64,000 bases of DNA from Apodemus sylvaticus (Eukaryota; Chordata; Mammalia; Rodentia; Muridae): positions 169,430,107-169,494,106 of the forward strand of contig NC_067472.1 of assembly GCF_947179515.1 (NCBI RefSeq), written 5' to 3'. Below are positions 45,514 to 57,479 of the stretch, piece after piece (within the stretch, counting starts at the first letter, position 1; each line of letters opens with the position of its first letter). The notes under the pieces were generated by a model. The model had not been told where the DNA came from, ran no database searches, and saw only the letters and a program-made list of their open reading frames with translations. The position numbers were made by a program, and so were the translations under genes.

Positions 45514-45589
45514 GCTATATTTAGGAGGGAAGCTGACACTTGCCTTTGGGGGGGTCACCCAGCACCCATCCCCCCAACCTAAATATAGC
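45514..45589. promoter_or_regulatory. Inverted pair of MEF2 consensus sites
   Basis: GCTATATTTAGG at 45514-45525 and its exact reverse complement at 45578-45589 both contain the MEF2 consensus YTAWWWWTAR. An E-box CACTTG lies between them (45536-45541) and an AP-1 site TGACTCA at 45658-45664. Position is about 0.7 kb upstream of the Ntf5 promoter and 2.5 kb downstream of Kcna7. Both neighbours are known to be expressed in skeletal muscle, so a muscle enhancer is inferred, not shown. Confidence 0.5.
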
Positions 45590-46393
45590 ATGGCAAAGTG
45601 GCAGGAAGGGTGTCCCCGGATTAGGGTGTTCCCCTCAAGGTGCTATCCCAGCCAGGGTGACTCAGATCCCACTCGGGCTGTTTACTGGAGGTGGGATGGG
45701 GCACTTCCTAGTCTGGGGCCCATTTGGGTCACCTCTCTGACCTTTCATTCTTTCCTGACAAGGCCCATGCCTACCAAGGGACTCCAAATCCAGTCTCTGG
45801 GCATCAAGGGAGAAGTCTATGAAGAGAGGGAAATTCTGTCTCTTGACTTGATCTCTCTTTCCCTCCTTCCCCCCCCCCCGTTTCTGTCTCTCTGTATCTT
45901 TGTCTCTGTCTCCCCCCTCCCTCCCTCCCTCTCCAGGTCTCCCTGTTCTCTGAGTTCTGCTTTCCCTTCTGCCTGGCATGTCTTCTTTCTGTCAGCATCA
46001 CGCCCTTGCCCCTGCCCCTCCTACCTCTCTCTTGTATGGGTGGTAGTCAAGGTGGTTCCCCTCGCATCCTTCCCCTGATGGCTTATGACTTAGATGCCAA
46101 ATCCTCCTGGCAACCCCTCTAAGATGCTTCTCCCTCAGGTCTTAAGCAAGAGTTCATATGACTAAAGCAGGTGATATCGTTATGAAAAATAACTCAACAC
46201 TAGGCACCGGTGAACAGGCTTTAATAAGTTCATGCCAGTCAAACACCCTGAACTCTTGTTAGTGATTGTAACCTTTCCTGCTCCCCAAAATGTCTCTCAG
46301 TCCCAGAAGACTCCAAAAAAATGTTTTTGTGGACCTTAGGGTAATACTGTTCCCTCCAATATCAGCTTCCTCCTCTAGAAGAGGCAGAGTCTT

Positions 46394-46543
46394 GCCAGAT
46401 GTAGTGAACCCCTGTCCCCACAGCTCTAATCCCAGCACTTGGGAGGCAGAGACAGGAGGAGCCTGTGAATTCAAGGCCAGCCTGGTCTACATAGTGAGTT
46501 CCAGGATAGCCAATAATACTACATAGAAGGACCCAGTTTCAAG
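46394..46543 (+). repeat. B1 SINE
   Basis: Diverged B1 with ctctaatcccagcacttggg and gccagcctggtctacatagt. Confidence 0.85.
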
Positions 46544-47402
46544 GGATAAAAGCAAAAGACACAGGACCAGTGGCCTCGGGCAATACCTGCTCACCAGAAG
46601 TTGTGGGGGTGTCAGGCAGGCCACCTGCCACCAGCCCTGGTCCTATGACGTGCTGGGTAACCTTGGGGGAAGCCACAGCCCTTGGCAGCCTTGGGTTTTT
46701 GTCCTAGGAGACACAGAACTCCAGGAGTGTGGTGACCTTCCTTGGCTGTGAGGGATGCTGACGCCACGGCTTAGAGCCTGTTGTGACTCAGAGAACAGAG
46801 AGGATGCCCCTTGGGCTCCAGGTCCCCCCCCCCATCTCTCCCTCTTTCTGCACATCCGTCACTGGGTGTCCAACCGCATTATTGATCTTTCCCCACTCTG
46901 CCTCTCCCTCCTTCCCTTCCCTCTTCCCCCTCCCCATCTCCTTCTGTTCCTTCTCTCCATCTTTCTCTCTTCTTCTAGATCTCCGTCTCCTGCTGCATCT
47001 TTTCCAAGTGCCTACTCTTCACCTAGTGTGTTTCCTCCTTGTGGCTCCAGCCTCTGAATCTCTGTGCTACAGCCCAGGGCAACATGGAAATGAGTCCTGC
47101 GGGAACAAGGTAAGCAGACTACTAGTTCCCACAGTCTTCCCAGGCGCCTATGGCCCTCACATAGTCAAAATCAACCAACATTTCCATGGGACTCCCAGTG
47201 ACATGAGTCAGCATGGTCCCATGAGACCAAAGACGTCATCAGACTCAGCCGTTAGGAGACTCACGTGGTCACACATCCCAGCCGTGCATGGCCCTAAAAC
47301 AGTTCCAACCCTGTAACCCTGCGCAACACAGAGAATTGTGGCTTTGGGGTCGCTGTCCCTTTCTCTGAGTTTCTGTCTCCTTCTATTTTTTTTCTTGGGG
47401 GG

Positions 47403-47544
47403 GCGGTTCGAAACAGGGTTTCTCTGTATAGCCTTAACTGTCCTTGAACTCACTCTGTAGACCAGGCCGGTCTCAAACTCAGAAATCCACCTGCCTCTGC
47501 CTCTCCAGTGCTAGGATTAAAGGCGTGCGCCACCACTGCTGGGC
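47403..47544 (-). repeat. B1 SINE
   Basis: Reverse-orientation B1, from cagggtttctctgtatagcc to gcgtgcgccaccactgctggg. Confidence 0.88.
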
Positions 47545-48109
47545 TTCGTTCTATCTTTTATACCCTAACCCTTTTTCCTTCAGGAGCCAGAGTGATCACA
47601 TTCTGTCCACAAGACTCCAGAGCTCACAGAATCTAAAATAACTGGAGTCCCAGAAGAAACACGAGTCCATACAATCATCTATGTATCTCCACATAACCTC
47701 TGTGTGTGACCATGTAGCCACATGGTCACTCTGGAGACCTACAGGAGCCAGCTTGGCCCTAGGGGACTTAAAGCTCGGTAACTGCTTATCATCCACTTGA
47801 ATGGGACCATATGTGTCCCCAGTGGGACCCCACACACACCAGGAAATCCACACTATATGACCAAGTCTCTTACCCATGGAGAATCGCACGGCTCTGCAAC
47901 ATTGCACAACCAATGGGGGAAGCAGCCCTGGACACAGCCCAAATCCTGGCCATTCATGTCACATAAGGTCCCCCTAGGTCTACCATGTGACATGCCTTCA
48001 GGTTCAGATTCTGTACCCTTTCGTTACCACCGTAGTCCTTAACCCAGCACCTGACCCCGCCTTCCCTCCTCCCTCCCACCCCATGCTTCCTGGAGACCCC
48101 AGCTGTCCC

Positions 48110-49358
48110 TCACACCTCGGTGACCATGTGTTTCCCAGCAGGGGGCCAGAGGAGTTCGGGCACCTCAGAGTCCACCAGCCCCCCATTAGCCTTGCCCTCC
48201 AGGGTGCCGCAGGGCTGTGTGTCCACGTGGCTATACATCCCCGCCTCTTCGCCCTCAGTCTCCCGGTGGTAAAAGTAGCTAAAGTTAGAGACAATGACAG
48301 GCACGGGCAGAGAGATGGTGAGCACACCCGCAATGGCACACAGAGAGCCCACAATCTTGCCGCCCACGGTGACCGGTGCCATGTCCCCATAGCCAACCGT
48401 GGTCATGGTGACCACTGCCCACCAAAAGGACTCCGGGATGCTGGTGAAATGGGTGTCCACCCGGTCCACTTCAGCAAAGTAGACGGCGCTGGAAAAAAGG
48501 ACCACACCGATGAAGAGGAAGAAGATGAGGAGACCTAGCTCTCGCATAGAAGCCCGCAGTGTCTGACCCAAGATCTGGAGGCCTTTCGAATGCCTGGATA
48601 GCTTGAAGATGCGGAAAACACGCACCAATCGGATGACCCTTAGGATGGCCAGGGACATGGCTGGCTGGCCCACACCCCGCTGCCGGGCTAACTCCGTGCC
48701 CAGGGCCACAAAGTAAGGCAAGATGGCCACAAAGTCGATGAGGTTCATCACGTTCTTGAAAAATACAGCTTTGCTTGGGCAGGCCGCCAGACGCACCAGC
48801 AGCTCAAAGGAGAACCAGCAGATACACAGGGTCTCCACCACAAAGAACGGATCGTTGAAGGGCTGTCGGGGAGGAGCTCCTGGCACGGCGCTGGAGCCAT
48901 TCAGCCGAGCGAGGAACTGCAGAGGGGACAGAAAGGGGTCAGGGAGCCAGGCCAACACCTCTAGTCACCGATTCAATATGAAAACAGCAACATCAACCTC
49001 ACTGTCCTACACAACTCAAGACCCCAGCGACTGCCTTTGGACAGCTGAATGTCTGTTCTTCAGACCTATGGGCAGAAAAGGCGGTGTCTCCTGGGCCCAG
49101 TGACACAGCTTGCCATTCCACACGCAGAAGCCTGAGGCAGGACAGGTAATTTCAAGGCAGATCTGGCCAACTAGTGAGACCATCTCAAAATACAAAGTGA
49201 AAAGAAATAGGGGTTGGAGTCTGGCGTGGTGCCGCACGCCTATAATCCCAGCTCTTGGGAGGCAGAGGCAGCAGATTTCTGTGTTCGAGGCCAGCCTGGT
49301 CTACAGAGTGAGTTCCAGGAGTGCCAGGACTACACAGAGAAACCCTGTCTCGAAAAAC

Positions 49359-49392
<34 letters not shown>

Positions 49393-51540
49393 GGTGTTGG
49401 AGTTTGTTGGCGCAGGTCCTGCTTAGAACCCCTCGCTCTCTGTGAGGGGCTCAGGGTGTGGCTCAATGGTGGAGCCCTGTTCTGAATATCCCAGAGAGGG
49501 GACTCGGAGATAGCAGTTCCTAACTAGACTCCCCCAGGACAGTGTGGTGGTGTGGATCAGTGGTACCGCTCCTGCCTAGCATCACCCAGTGAGGGTCTGC
49601 AGGCTCGGATCGGTGGTAGAGCATTTGCCTGATGCCCTGGGTTGTACCACAGTACATCAAGGAGTAAAACACAATTGTAGACACCTTCAACCCCAGCACC
49701 CAGAAAGCAGAATCAGTTGGATCTCTGTGAGTTTAAGTCTAATCATGGTCTATATAGCAGTCTATATAGCAAGCTCCAGACCACCTTGGTCTACATAGTC
49801 AGATCTGTTTATCTTTTCACATGTGTGTAGTTTTAAAAAGGCGTAACCAAAATACAGTCCTGCTCTTTGGCTGGTGTGAGCCCCTGATCTCATGATCGAC
49901 TGGCGAGAATCTCTTTCTTCCCAGTGTCGTGCCCTGCCCGGCCAGTGCTGACTCTCCAAGGGCGGGGTCCTCCTCTGGTTCTGCCTTCCTTGTGTCTACT
50001 CTGTCCTGTTGCCTTCAGTCCGGACCAGACAGCAGATAATGGTTCAGAATGGCTAAAATGTTTGCTGTGTGGCCCTCAGCTTTATGCCGCTGCCTGATTC
50101 TGTGCAAATTCCTGATGCTACCTCTGCTCTCGGTCCTAAACCTCAACCTACCACAGTCCAGTTTCCTGGCGGTCAGCCCTGCCTGACCATCTGTCTTTCC
50201 TATTTCTCTGCCAGATGCATGGACACTGCAGTCTGTCCATGTCTTCGGCCTCACACGGCCATGTCTTTCACACGGCTAGGGATGGAACCCAGGGCCTTGC
50301 ATATGATTGGCAAGTTGTTCTATATTGATCCACGCCCTAAGCCCTCACCGAGGAATTCTATCACTGAGCCACACCCCTTACTGGGGGATGATTCTTCTTC
50401 TTTTTAAAAATTATTTATTTTTTATGAATGGATAGTTGCATCTCTGTCTCTGTCTGTGCTACATGTGTGTGCCTTGGTGTTCAAGGAGGCCAGAAGAGGG
50501 CACCGGATTCCCTGGAACTGGAATTACATACAGATGGTTGTGAGCCATCGTGTGGGTGCTGGGAATTGAACCTGGGTCCACTGGGTTCAATTCTCCACTG
50601 TAGAGTGGTAGGTAGGAGTTCTACCACTGAGCCACATAACCCCTAAGTCACCTTGTGATTCAATGCAGATGATCTACCACTGAGCCAGGCACCAGTCCCT
50701 CGCTGGTTGTCTACCTCTGAGGCAAATCCTCAGTTACTGACTGTTTCTATGTAAACTCTCTCATACAGTCACCTAGACTGGCCTTCAACCCGTGGCGATC
50801 GTCCTGTCTCGATCTCCTTGCAGGAATTCACGTATGAAGCACCATACCCAGCTTACATCTTTGATTTTTTTTTTCTTTTTTCTTTTTTTAGGGCTTCCAT
50901 CCTCCTCTCCCTTGCCACACCTTCTGACTGGCCAGGTCTTCCAAGGCCCCGCCCCGGCCCTCCCCAAATCCCCGCCCCTCACCGGGCCAGTAGCCGCAGC
51001 TACCGGCGCGAGCCCCGGGTCATCGCGGTCGTCGCGGAAGTCTGGCAGCGTCTCGAGGCAAAAGACCACGATGGAGACCAGGATGACGAGCACGGAGACC
51101 ACGGCGAGCACGCGCGCTGCCTGCGAGCTCTCGGGGAATTCGAAGAGCAGCCAGAGCTGGCGCGCAAAGGCGCGGCGGGGCAGCGGCCGCTCGGGCGGCA
51201 CCGCGCAGCCCTCGTCCTCCCGCAGCCGCGCCAGCGCCGCCGCGCCCAGCCCGTAGAAGGACACCTCCTCCAGGAAGACGTCGAGGGGCACGTGCGCCGG
51301 CCGTCTCAGCCGGCCGCCCGACTGGTAGTAGTAGAGCACCGCATCGAAGCTGGGCCGGTGTCGGTCGAAGAAATACTCGCGGCGCGCGCCGTCGTAGAAG
51401 CGGCTGCGGCGCACCGGGTCCCCCAGCAGCGTGTCCGGGAAGCGGCCGAGCGTGCGCGCGCGGGTCTCGAAGCGCAGCCCGGCCACGTTAAGCACCAGCC
51501 GCTCGCAGCAGCCGCAGGGCGGCGGGCACCGTGGCTCCAT
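48110..51540 (-). CDS. Kcna7: Voltage-gated potassium channel Kv1.7, complete, two coding exons
   Basis: Exons 50983-51540 (186 codons) and 48110-48916 (268 codons plus stop) join in phase 0, giving 454 residues. Kv1.7 is a Shaker-family delayed rectifier of skeletal muscle and heart plasma membrane. Residues 13-115 are the T1 tetramerisation domain (LVLNVAGLRFET, YFFDRHRPSFDAVLYYYQSG). S1 follows LWLLFEFPESS. The S4 voltage sensor RVIRLVRVFRIFK starts near residue 279. The selectivity filter TVGYGD is 359-364, and the S6 PVP hinge is 390-392. The C-terminus VTEV fits a PDZ ligand. An in-frame ATG 96 bases upstream (51634-51636) would add 32 residues, matching the long isoform reported for mouse. 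A coding intron is unusual for Kv1 genes but is known for KCNA7. Confidence 0.97.
48917..50982. other. Kcna7 intron
   Basis: The 2.07 kb intron holds a young plus-strand B1 (49221-49390) and B3-type minus-strand sequence at about 50400-50640. Several copies of 'taccactgagccac' (50360, 50620, 50675) mark old SINE fragments. No exon is supported. Confidence 0.65.
49221..49390 (+). repeat. B1 SINE with long A tail and target-site duplication
   Basis: Near-complete B1 ending in a run of about 32 A (49359-49390). The flanks ataggggttggagt (before) and ataggtgttggagt (after) form a 14-bp duplication with one mismatch, so the insertion is fairly young. Confidence 0.92.
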
Positions 51541-51720
51541 GGCGCGCACAGCCCGGGCGACCGGTGAACGGACGTGTGGCCCCGACGCCGCAGCCACCCC
51601 AGCCGGGTGTCCGGTGTCCGCGCGTAAAAATAGCATGGAAAGTCCGGCCAGGGCGCGGGGGAGGGGGCGGCGTTACCCCCGCGGGGCGCGGGGCGCCCTC
51701 TGCCGTTCCCACGCCTGCCC
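50983..51720 (-). promoter_or_regulatory. Kcna7: Kcna7 CpG island and proximal promoter
   Basis: Exon 1 and about 180 bases upstream are extremely GC-rich and CpG-dense. A lone A/T element, CTATTTTTA on the minus strand (51625-51633), is MEF2- or TATA-like. It lies immediately after the upstream ATG at 51636, so it is promoter DNA only if transcription starts downstream of it. Confidence 0.5.
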
Positions 51721-52208
51721 TTCCCCACTGCCCCCGGGCGCTTTTCCGTGGCTCTCTTGAGCTTTCCCTTGTAGTCATCTATTTTATTTGTTTGGCTTTT
51801 GGTTTCAGGACACGAGGTCTTATGTAGCAAAGTGGCCTAGAACTCTGTGTAGCTGAAATGACCTTGAATTTATGATCCTCCTGCCTCCACCTCCCAAATG
51901 CTGGGATTGCAGGCGTATGGCATCATGGCTATTTATTTATTTGTCTCTTATTTAGACAGTCTTCTCAGTCTGTCATTTAAGCTGCCCGCGAACTTGCGGC
52001 GGTCCTCTGCCTCGTCCTTTGGATTGCCGGGGTGACAGTCCTGAGCCACCGAGTCTATCTGCATCATCTGTTTCTCTCTTCCATGTCCCCTCTCTCCGTC
52101 TGTAGTACGTCTTCCTGGGAGGGGTGGGGGTGGTAGTAGGGTGTATCCGTTTAACCAGTTGTCGTCCACATCTGTCTCTCCGGCTGAAAACCTCTGGATC
52201 TCTCTGCC

Positions 52209-52239
<31 letters not shown>

Positions 52240-53534
52240 ACTGACACTGGGTTTGGGTATATATCTCAGAATGGCTCAATATTGCAGAACTCTTGCTTCT
52301 GCCTCCCGACTGCTGGGGTGACAGATGCGTACCACCACATCTGGATTTGTTGCTGGCTTGCTTTCTTTCCTAGTATCTTTCAATGAACATCTTTTTGTGC
52401 GTCTCCCGTCATGTGTTTATTCCTCTGTGTTTCTAATTAACACTCCGAAGGAGCTCTGCGGCGGCTCTGGTGCTTGCCAAATTCTTGGAGCTTCTTTTGC
52501 AACTGTGAACTGTTGCCTGTGTGCGCCGGATCCCAGGCCACTGAGAGCCCCGGAGTTTGAACTTAGAATTTCTGTATGTATTTTGAGATTTATAAAGCCT
52601 GGGCTGAAGCCAAGAATGGCGCCAAAGGAGGCGGGACTTGCCTGGAAGGGTCTAGAGTCGGCCTGGGAGATGCGTAGGGTCACTGTCGGGAGCCGAAGGA
52701 CAGACAGAAGATGGCTTTCCAGCCACCGGTGTCTAATGACACTAGGTAAAAAATAGTCCCTTCTTATGGGGTAGGGTGTTAGTAAAGGGCATTGATAGCT
52801 AGTCACTTTCGGGGAAAGGGATCCCGCGCGCCCTCTGCTGGCCGGATGGAGACCCGCACCAAGAGGCTTCCCAGCTAAACCTTGCCTTTCCCTTCCCAGC
52901 TGGGACTGAGATCCTCCTGCCTCTGCCCTCCCCACCCTCCCACCCTCCAAAGTTAGATATGACACCATATGCAGTGTCACACCCCTTTAATGCCAACACT
53001 CTGGAGGCAGAGGCAAGACAACCTGTGGGTTTACGGCCAGCCTCGTTTACACATAAATTTCCAGGCCAGTCAGGGCTACATAGTGGGGTCTTGTCTTTTT
53101 GTTGTTTTTGATTCTTTCGAGAAAGAGTTTCTCTGTGTAGGCCTGGCTGGTGAGATCATGTCTTTAAAAAGTCTGGTCGTGGAGACACTGGTGGGAGGGA
53201 CAGACTTACTGGCCAGCCAGTCTTCACATAATAATGTGGAAAGTGATGGAAAAAGACATTGACTGAAGCAGAGCCCCACTGTCCAGCCACTTCTCCAGAC
53301 CTTTTGTTTTTTCTTCTATTCATTTTTATTTTGAGACAAAGTCTTGCAAAGTTGCCTAGGATGATTTTTGAACTCATTTTGTAGCCCGGTGGGCTTTGAA
53401 CAGGCAATCCTCTGGTTTCAGCCTGAATAATGGCTGGGATCATAGCTGCATCTCAGGGCTTAGCACCTTCCCTAAGGTGTGTCTTTTTTTATTTTTTATT
53501 TATTTATTTATTTATTTTTATTTTTTGGATTTGG

Positions 53535-53757
53535 TTTTTTCGAGACAGGGTTTCTCTGTATAGCCCTGGCTGTCCTGGAACTCACTCTGTCGACCAGGCT
53601 GGCTTCGAACTCAGAAATCTGCCTGCCTCTGCCTCCCAGAGTGCTGGATTTAAAGCCGGGCGGTGGTGGTGCACACCTGTAATCCTAGCCTGGTCTACAG
53701 AGTGAGTTCCAGGACAGCCAGGGCTACACAGAGAAACCCTGTCTCAATAAAGCCAAA
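53535..53757. repeat. Two B1 SINEs in inverted arrangement
   Basis: A minus-strand B1 (53535-53654), lacking its 5' end, abuts a plus-strand B1 (53655-53757). The second has an internal deletion joining cctgtaatcc to tagcctggtctacag. An (AAAT)n tract follows at 53757-53800. Confidence 0.85.
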
Positions 53758-53759
53758 AA

Positions 53760-53799
<40 letters not shown>

Positions 53800-53800
53800 A
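53757..53800. repeat. (AAAT)n microsatellite at B1 tail
   Basis: About ten AAAT units grown from the A tail of the preceding B1. B3-type minus-strand SINE remnants follow to about 54105. Confidence 0.9.
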
Positions 53801-54184
53801 AGCATTGATGGGTGTTTTGCCTGCATGAATGTCTGTGTGAGGGCATCGGATCCCTGGAACTGGAGTTACAGACAGGTGTGAATTGTCATGTGGGTGCTGG
53901 GAATTGAACTTCTGGATCCTCTGGAAAAGCCAATGGTTTTGTTTTGTCCCTATCCACCCAAATTTACTTATTATGCCTGCAGGCCAGAAGAGGGCGCCAG
54001 ATCTCATTATAGTGGTCAGGAGCCACCCCGTGGTCGCTGAGAATTGGACTCAGCACCTCGGGAGACCAGCCACTGCTGCTCTTAGCGGCTGAGCCATCTC
54101 TCCATCCTCCTCCCCTGCCCTTTACCTGCCACCATTTGAAGGTGCTGTGTATCAAAGGTGCCATTCTAGGGAATTTTCTCTCTG

Positions 54185-54187
<3 letters not shown>

Positions 54188-54219
<32 letters not shown>
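54188..54219. repeat. (CA)n microsatellite
   Basis: About 16 pure CA units. Confidence 0.93.
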
Positions 54220-54221
<2 letters not shown>

Positions 54222-54394
54222 GGGGAGGGGGCTAAAATGACATTAAAACACTTCATTGGACTGAAGTCATGTTACCATTTGCCCTCACACTCTTCTCAAA
54301 AGTTAGCTCTTACTCTGCCCAGCACGCGCCCTTCTACCTTCCTGCTACACGCATGCGTGGCTGGTATATAGGTCTGAGTGAAAACGGCTCCCAG

Positions 54395-54735
54395 AGACTC
54401 ATAGGGCGTGGCATTAATGGAAATAACACTGGAGTAGGTGTGGCCTTGTTGGAGGCTGTGTGTCACGGGAGGGAGGTGAGGGTGTGCTCTGGGGTTTCAG
54501 AAACTCAAGGCAGACCTAGTGGCTCACTGTCCCGTCCTGCTGCCTGCGGATGCAGATGTGGAACTCTTGGCTGCCTCTCCTGAACCGTGTCTGGCTACAC
54601 TCTGCCATGCCTCCCACCATGTGACAATGCACTAAACCACTAAACACTGCAAGCCAGCCCCAATTGTGTGGTGCTTGCGTTTATAAGAAATACCATGGCC
54701 GCGGTGTCTATTGATAGCAATAGACCACTAAGACA
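54395..54735. mobile_element. Probable URR1-like rodent DNA transposon remnant
   Basis: Contains the widespread rodent repeat signature: gtgtggccttgttggaggct, then aagccagccccaattgtgtg, then tttataagaaataccatgg and agcaatagaccactaagaca. I assign this to the URR1 (hAT-Charlie-related, non-autonomous) family from memory. A repeat-library alignment was not possible. Confidence 0.5.
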
Positions 54736-55088
54736 GTTGGGATCCTTGCTCTGACCTCTGTGTCTACTGTGTGGGAGCAGAAGATGCCAAGATGTCCGGA
54801 TCCTAATCACTGGGACCTTAGACTATTGCTTCATATGGTAAACAGACTCTGAGAGGCTTAAGTGAAGGCTTTTGAGTTGGGAAATATTGCTCCTGGTTAT
54901 CGGGATAGTTAATGGTGTTAACAAGAGAACAGTAGGAAGCTGAGTATCTACGTGGGCACATGGTTGAGTACCTGATGCCCAGCGAAGGCTCGTGGCTTGA
55001 TTATTTGTATTGTTTAGCATTTGCAAGGACTTAGGTTTCATCTTCAATATTCAAAATAAATGGTAAATAGGTAAAATTAAAATTTTTA

Positions 55089-55230
55089 GCCTGGTGTGGT
55101 ATGCATGTCTTTAATCCCAGCACTCGAGAGAAACAGAGGTAGGTCAATTTCTGTGAGTTCAAGACCAGCCTGGCCTACAGAGCATGTTCTAGGCCAGCCA
55201 GGGCTGTACACAGGGAAGCCCTGTCTTAAC
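55089..55230 (+). repeat. B1 SINE
   Basis: Diverged plus-strand B1 (tctttaatcccagcactcga, then ccagcctggcctacagagca). Confidence 0.85.
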
Positions 55231-55359
55231 CCACCCTTCCTTCCCAAATTGTTCTCAGAGCCAAATGGAGGACATTAATAATCTATCAGGAAGAAGGCGG
55301 AAGGATTGAAGGTTTGAGGTCAGCCTGGGTTGTATAGAGATTCTGTTTAAAAACACTGA

Positions 55360-55525
55360 CATAGGGCTGGAGGGGAGCTTGGCAGGTAAGGACACCTGCT
55401 GCTCTTCCCAAGGCGTAGGGATCTGTTCCCAGTGCCCGCTTTGGGCAATTCATAACCACTTATAACTCCAGTTCCAGGGGATTTAACACCCTCGCCTCAC
55501 CTCTGTCAACACACCCACATACACT

Positions 55526-55556
<31 letters not shown>

Positions 55557-55600
55557 ATACACACACACTCACACACACACACACAATCAACGTAAATCTC
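55360..55600 (+). repeat. B3-type SINE with (CA)n
   Basis: Starts agggctggaggggagcttgg, has actccagttccaggggattt, and ends in an interrupted CA tract (55507-55585). Confidence 0.75.
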
Positions 55601-56107
55601 AAAAACCAAAAGCTCAGCTCTTGAACACCCTTCCTGCAGGTCCACAGATGCTCTTGCCTCAGTAAGCTATGCTTAACTGAAAACAAACACCTGACATTAG
55701 TAGGATCTAGGCGCCCAGCTTTTCCCGGTTACTGCCTGAGTCCAGGGACCTTCCATTGCTCTCCCATGGCTGCTGGGGACCAGAACTCAGCTCCTGTTTG
55801 CTGGTGTAGATCCATTAAACACTGGACCATTTTGTGCCCTGAAGCAAAGGCTCATGGGGGTTGCCTAGGCTGAAGCTGTCGGCTGGCTTTTAATCCTCCT
55901 ACCTCCATCTTCTCAGTCCTAGGAGTCCATGCATGCCCTACACAGTTTAACAGGTTTCTTACTTAACATGTTAAAATCTAGAACCCCTTCCAATACCCAT
56001 ACCCTTTCTCCAAGTTTTCCCTGTCCACATCAAGAGGTCTGCCAATCCCTCAGAGAGAGAAGTAGGAGGTTTTTGGTTTTTTTTTTTTTTTTGGATTTTT
56101 GGATTTG

Positions 56108-56243
56108 GCTTTTTTGAGACAGGGTTTCTCTGTGTAGTCCTGGCTGTCCTGGAACTCGCTCTGTAGACCAGGCTGGCCTTGAACTCAGAAATCCGCCTGC
56201 CTCTGTCTCAACTGTAATAGCATTAAACGCATGCACCACCAAG
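56108..56243 (-). repeat. B1 SINE
   Basis: Reverse-orientation B1 preceded by its tail as T's (56075-56092). A (TTA)n tract is adjacent at 56289-56315. Confidence 0.9.
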
Positions 56244-56506
56244 ACTCTCTCTTTAATTTTTATCGTTCATGTTTTGAGACATGGTCTTTATTATTATTAT
56301 TATTATTATTATTATGTATATTGCTGCCTGGGGCACTTGAGTGCAGTGCTGGTGACGGCCAGAAGAGGGTGGAAGATCTCCTGCTAATTGGTCACTGAGC
56401 TCCCTGGATCCTTCTCTCTTCAACTTCAAACACAGAGTTTGTGAAACACCAGAAGTAGGCTCTGGGATGCAAGCACCTTTGGTTTTGTTTGTTTGTTTGT
56501 TTGTTT

Positions 56507-56680
56507 AGTTATTTATTTTATGTATATGAGTACACTGTAGCAGTTTTCAGACACACCAGAAGGGGGCATCAGATCTCATTATGGATGGTTGTGAGCTACT
56601 ATGTGGTTGCTGGGAATTGAACTCAGGACCTCAGGGAGAGCAGTCAGCGCTCTTCACCACTGAGCCATCTCTCCAGCCCC
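56507..56680 (-). repeat. B2 SINE
   Basis: Reverse complement of B2 ending tgagccatctctccagcccc, with gagtacactgtagcagtttt near its 3' end. Confidence 0.92.
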
Positions 56681-57057
56681 GAAAGCAAACTCTTGGCTTT
56701 TGCGAGAACAGTGCATGCTTTAACCACTAAATTATCTCTCCAGTCTCCAGACTGATCCTTGTAAGCTCAAGGCAACCTTGAACCCCTGAGCATCCCACCT
56801 TTACCTCCCAAGTGCTGGGATTACAGGAGAGGGCCACCGTGGGCTGTTCTCCTAGTAGTGGAAAGTGTGTCGCTGTATAGGAGAGTGTCCTGGGTTCTGC
56901 GAGGATCTGTGGTATAGCACTGAAGGATGAACTGCCCCTACTCTCAGATATTCAAGAAAAACATATCAGGCTGGAGAGAGGTCAAAATCAGTTGCTGCTT
57001 GGGACCCTTGTCCTCCTTCTGTGTTGCCGAGTCCAACCTTAATAGAAGAAGTGCCCA

Positions 57058-57214
57058 GCCGGGCGGTGGTGGCACACACCCTTAATCCCAGCACTTGGGA
57101 GGCATAGGCAGGCAGATTTATTTCAGAGTTTGAGGCCAGCCTGATCTACAGAGTGAGTTCCAGGACAGCCAGGGCTACACAGAGAAAACCTGTCTCAAAA
57201 AACAAACCAAAAAA
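57058..57214 (+). repeat. B1 SINE, full length
   Basis: Starts gccgggcggtggtggcacac and ends cctgtctcaaaaaacaaacc. Flanks aagaagtgccca and aaagaggtgccta suggest a target-site duplication. Confidence 0.92.
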
Positions 57215-57234
57215 GAGGTGCCTAATCTTTTTTT

Positions 57235-57410
57235 AAAGAGTATTTATTTTATGTATGTGTGTACACTATAGCTGTCCCCAGACACCCCAGAAGAGGGGGT
57301 CAGATCCCATTACAGATGATTGTGAGCCACCATGTGGTTGCTGGGAATTGAACTCAGCACCTCTGTAAGAGCAGTCAGTGCTCTTAACTGCTGAGCCATC
57401 TCTCCAACCA
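57235..57410 (-). repeat. B2 SINE
   Basis: Reverse B2, from tgtgtgtacactatagctgt to ctgctgagccatctctccaa. Confidence 0.92.
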
Positions 57411-57479
57411 GAGAAATGCTATAGTTACAGGGAAATGTTAGTGGTCTCCCCAAAAAACAGACAGGAGTCAATCTGATGC

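Larger units (their letters stand above)
45030..48109. other. Kcna7 3' side to Ntf5 promoter, remaining noncoding sequence
   Basis: Besides the MEF2 pair, this holds pyrimidine-rich tracts (45850-45980; 46830-47000), a plus-strand B1 at 46394-46543 and a minus-strand B1 at 47403-47544. A minus-strand ATTAAA (plus 46220-46225) could end a ~1.9 kb Kcna7 3'UTR. No coding exon is supported. Confidence 0.5.

Noticed and set aside
50818..51567. 249-codon plus-strand frame opposite Kcna7 exon 1
   Set aside because: It is the shadow of a GC-rich coding exon on the other strand; no start context or homology is recognised.
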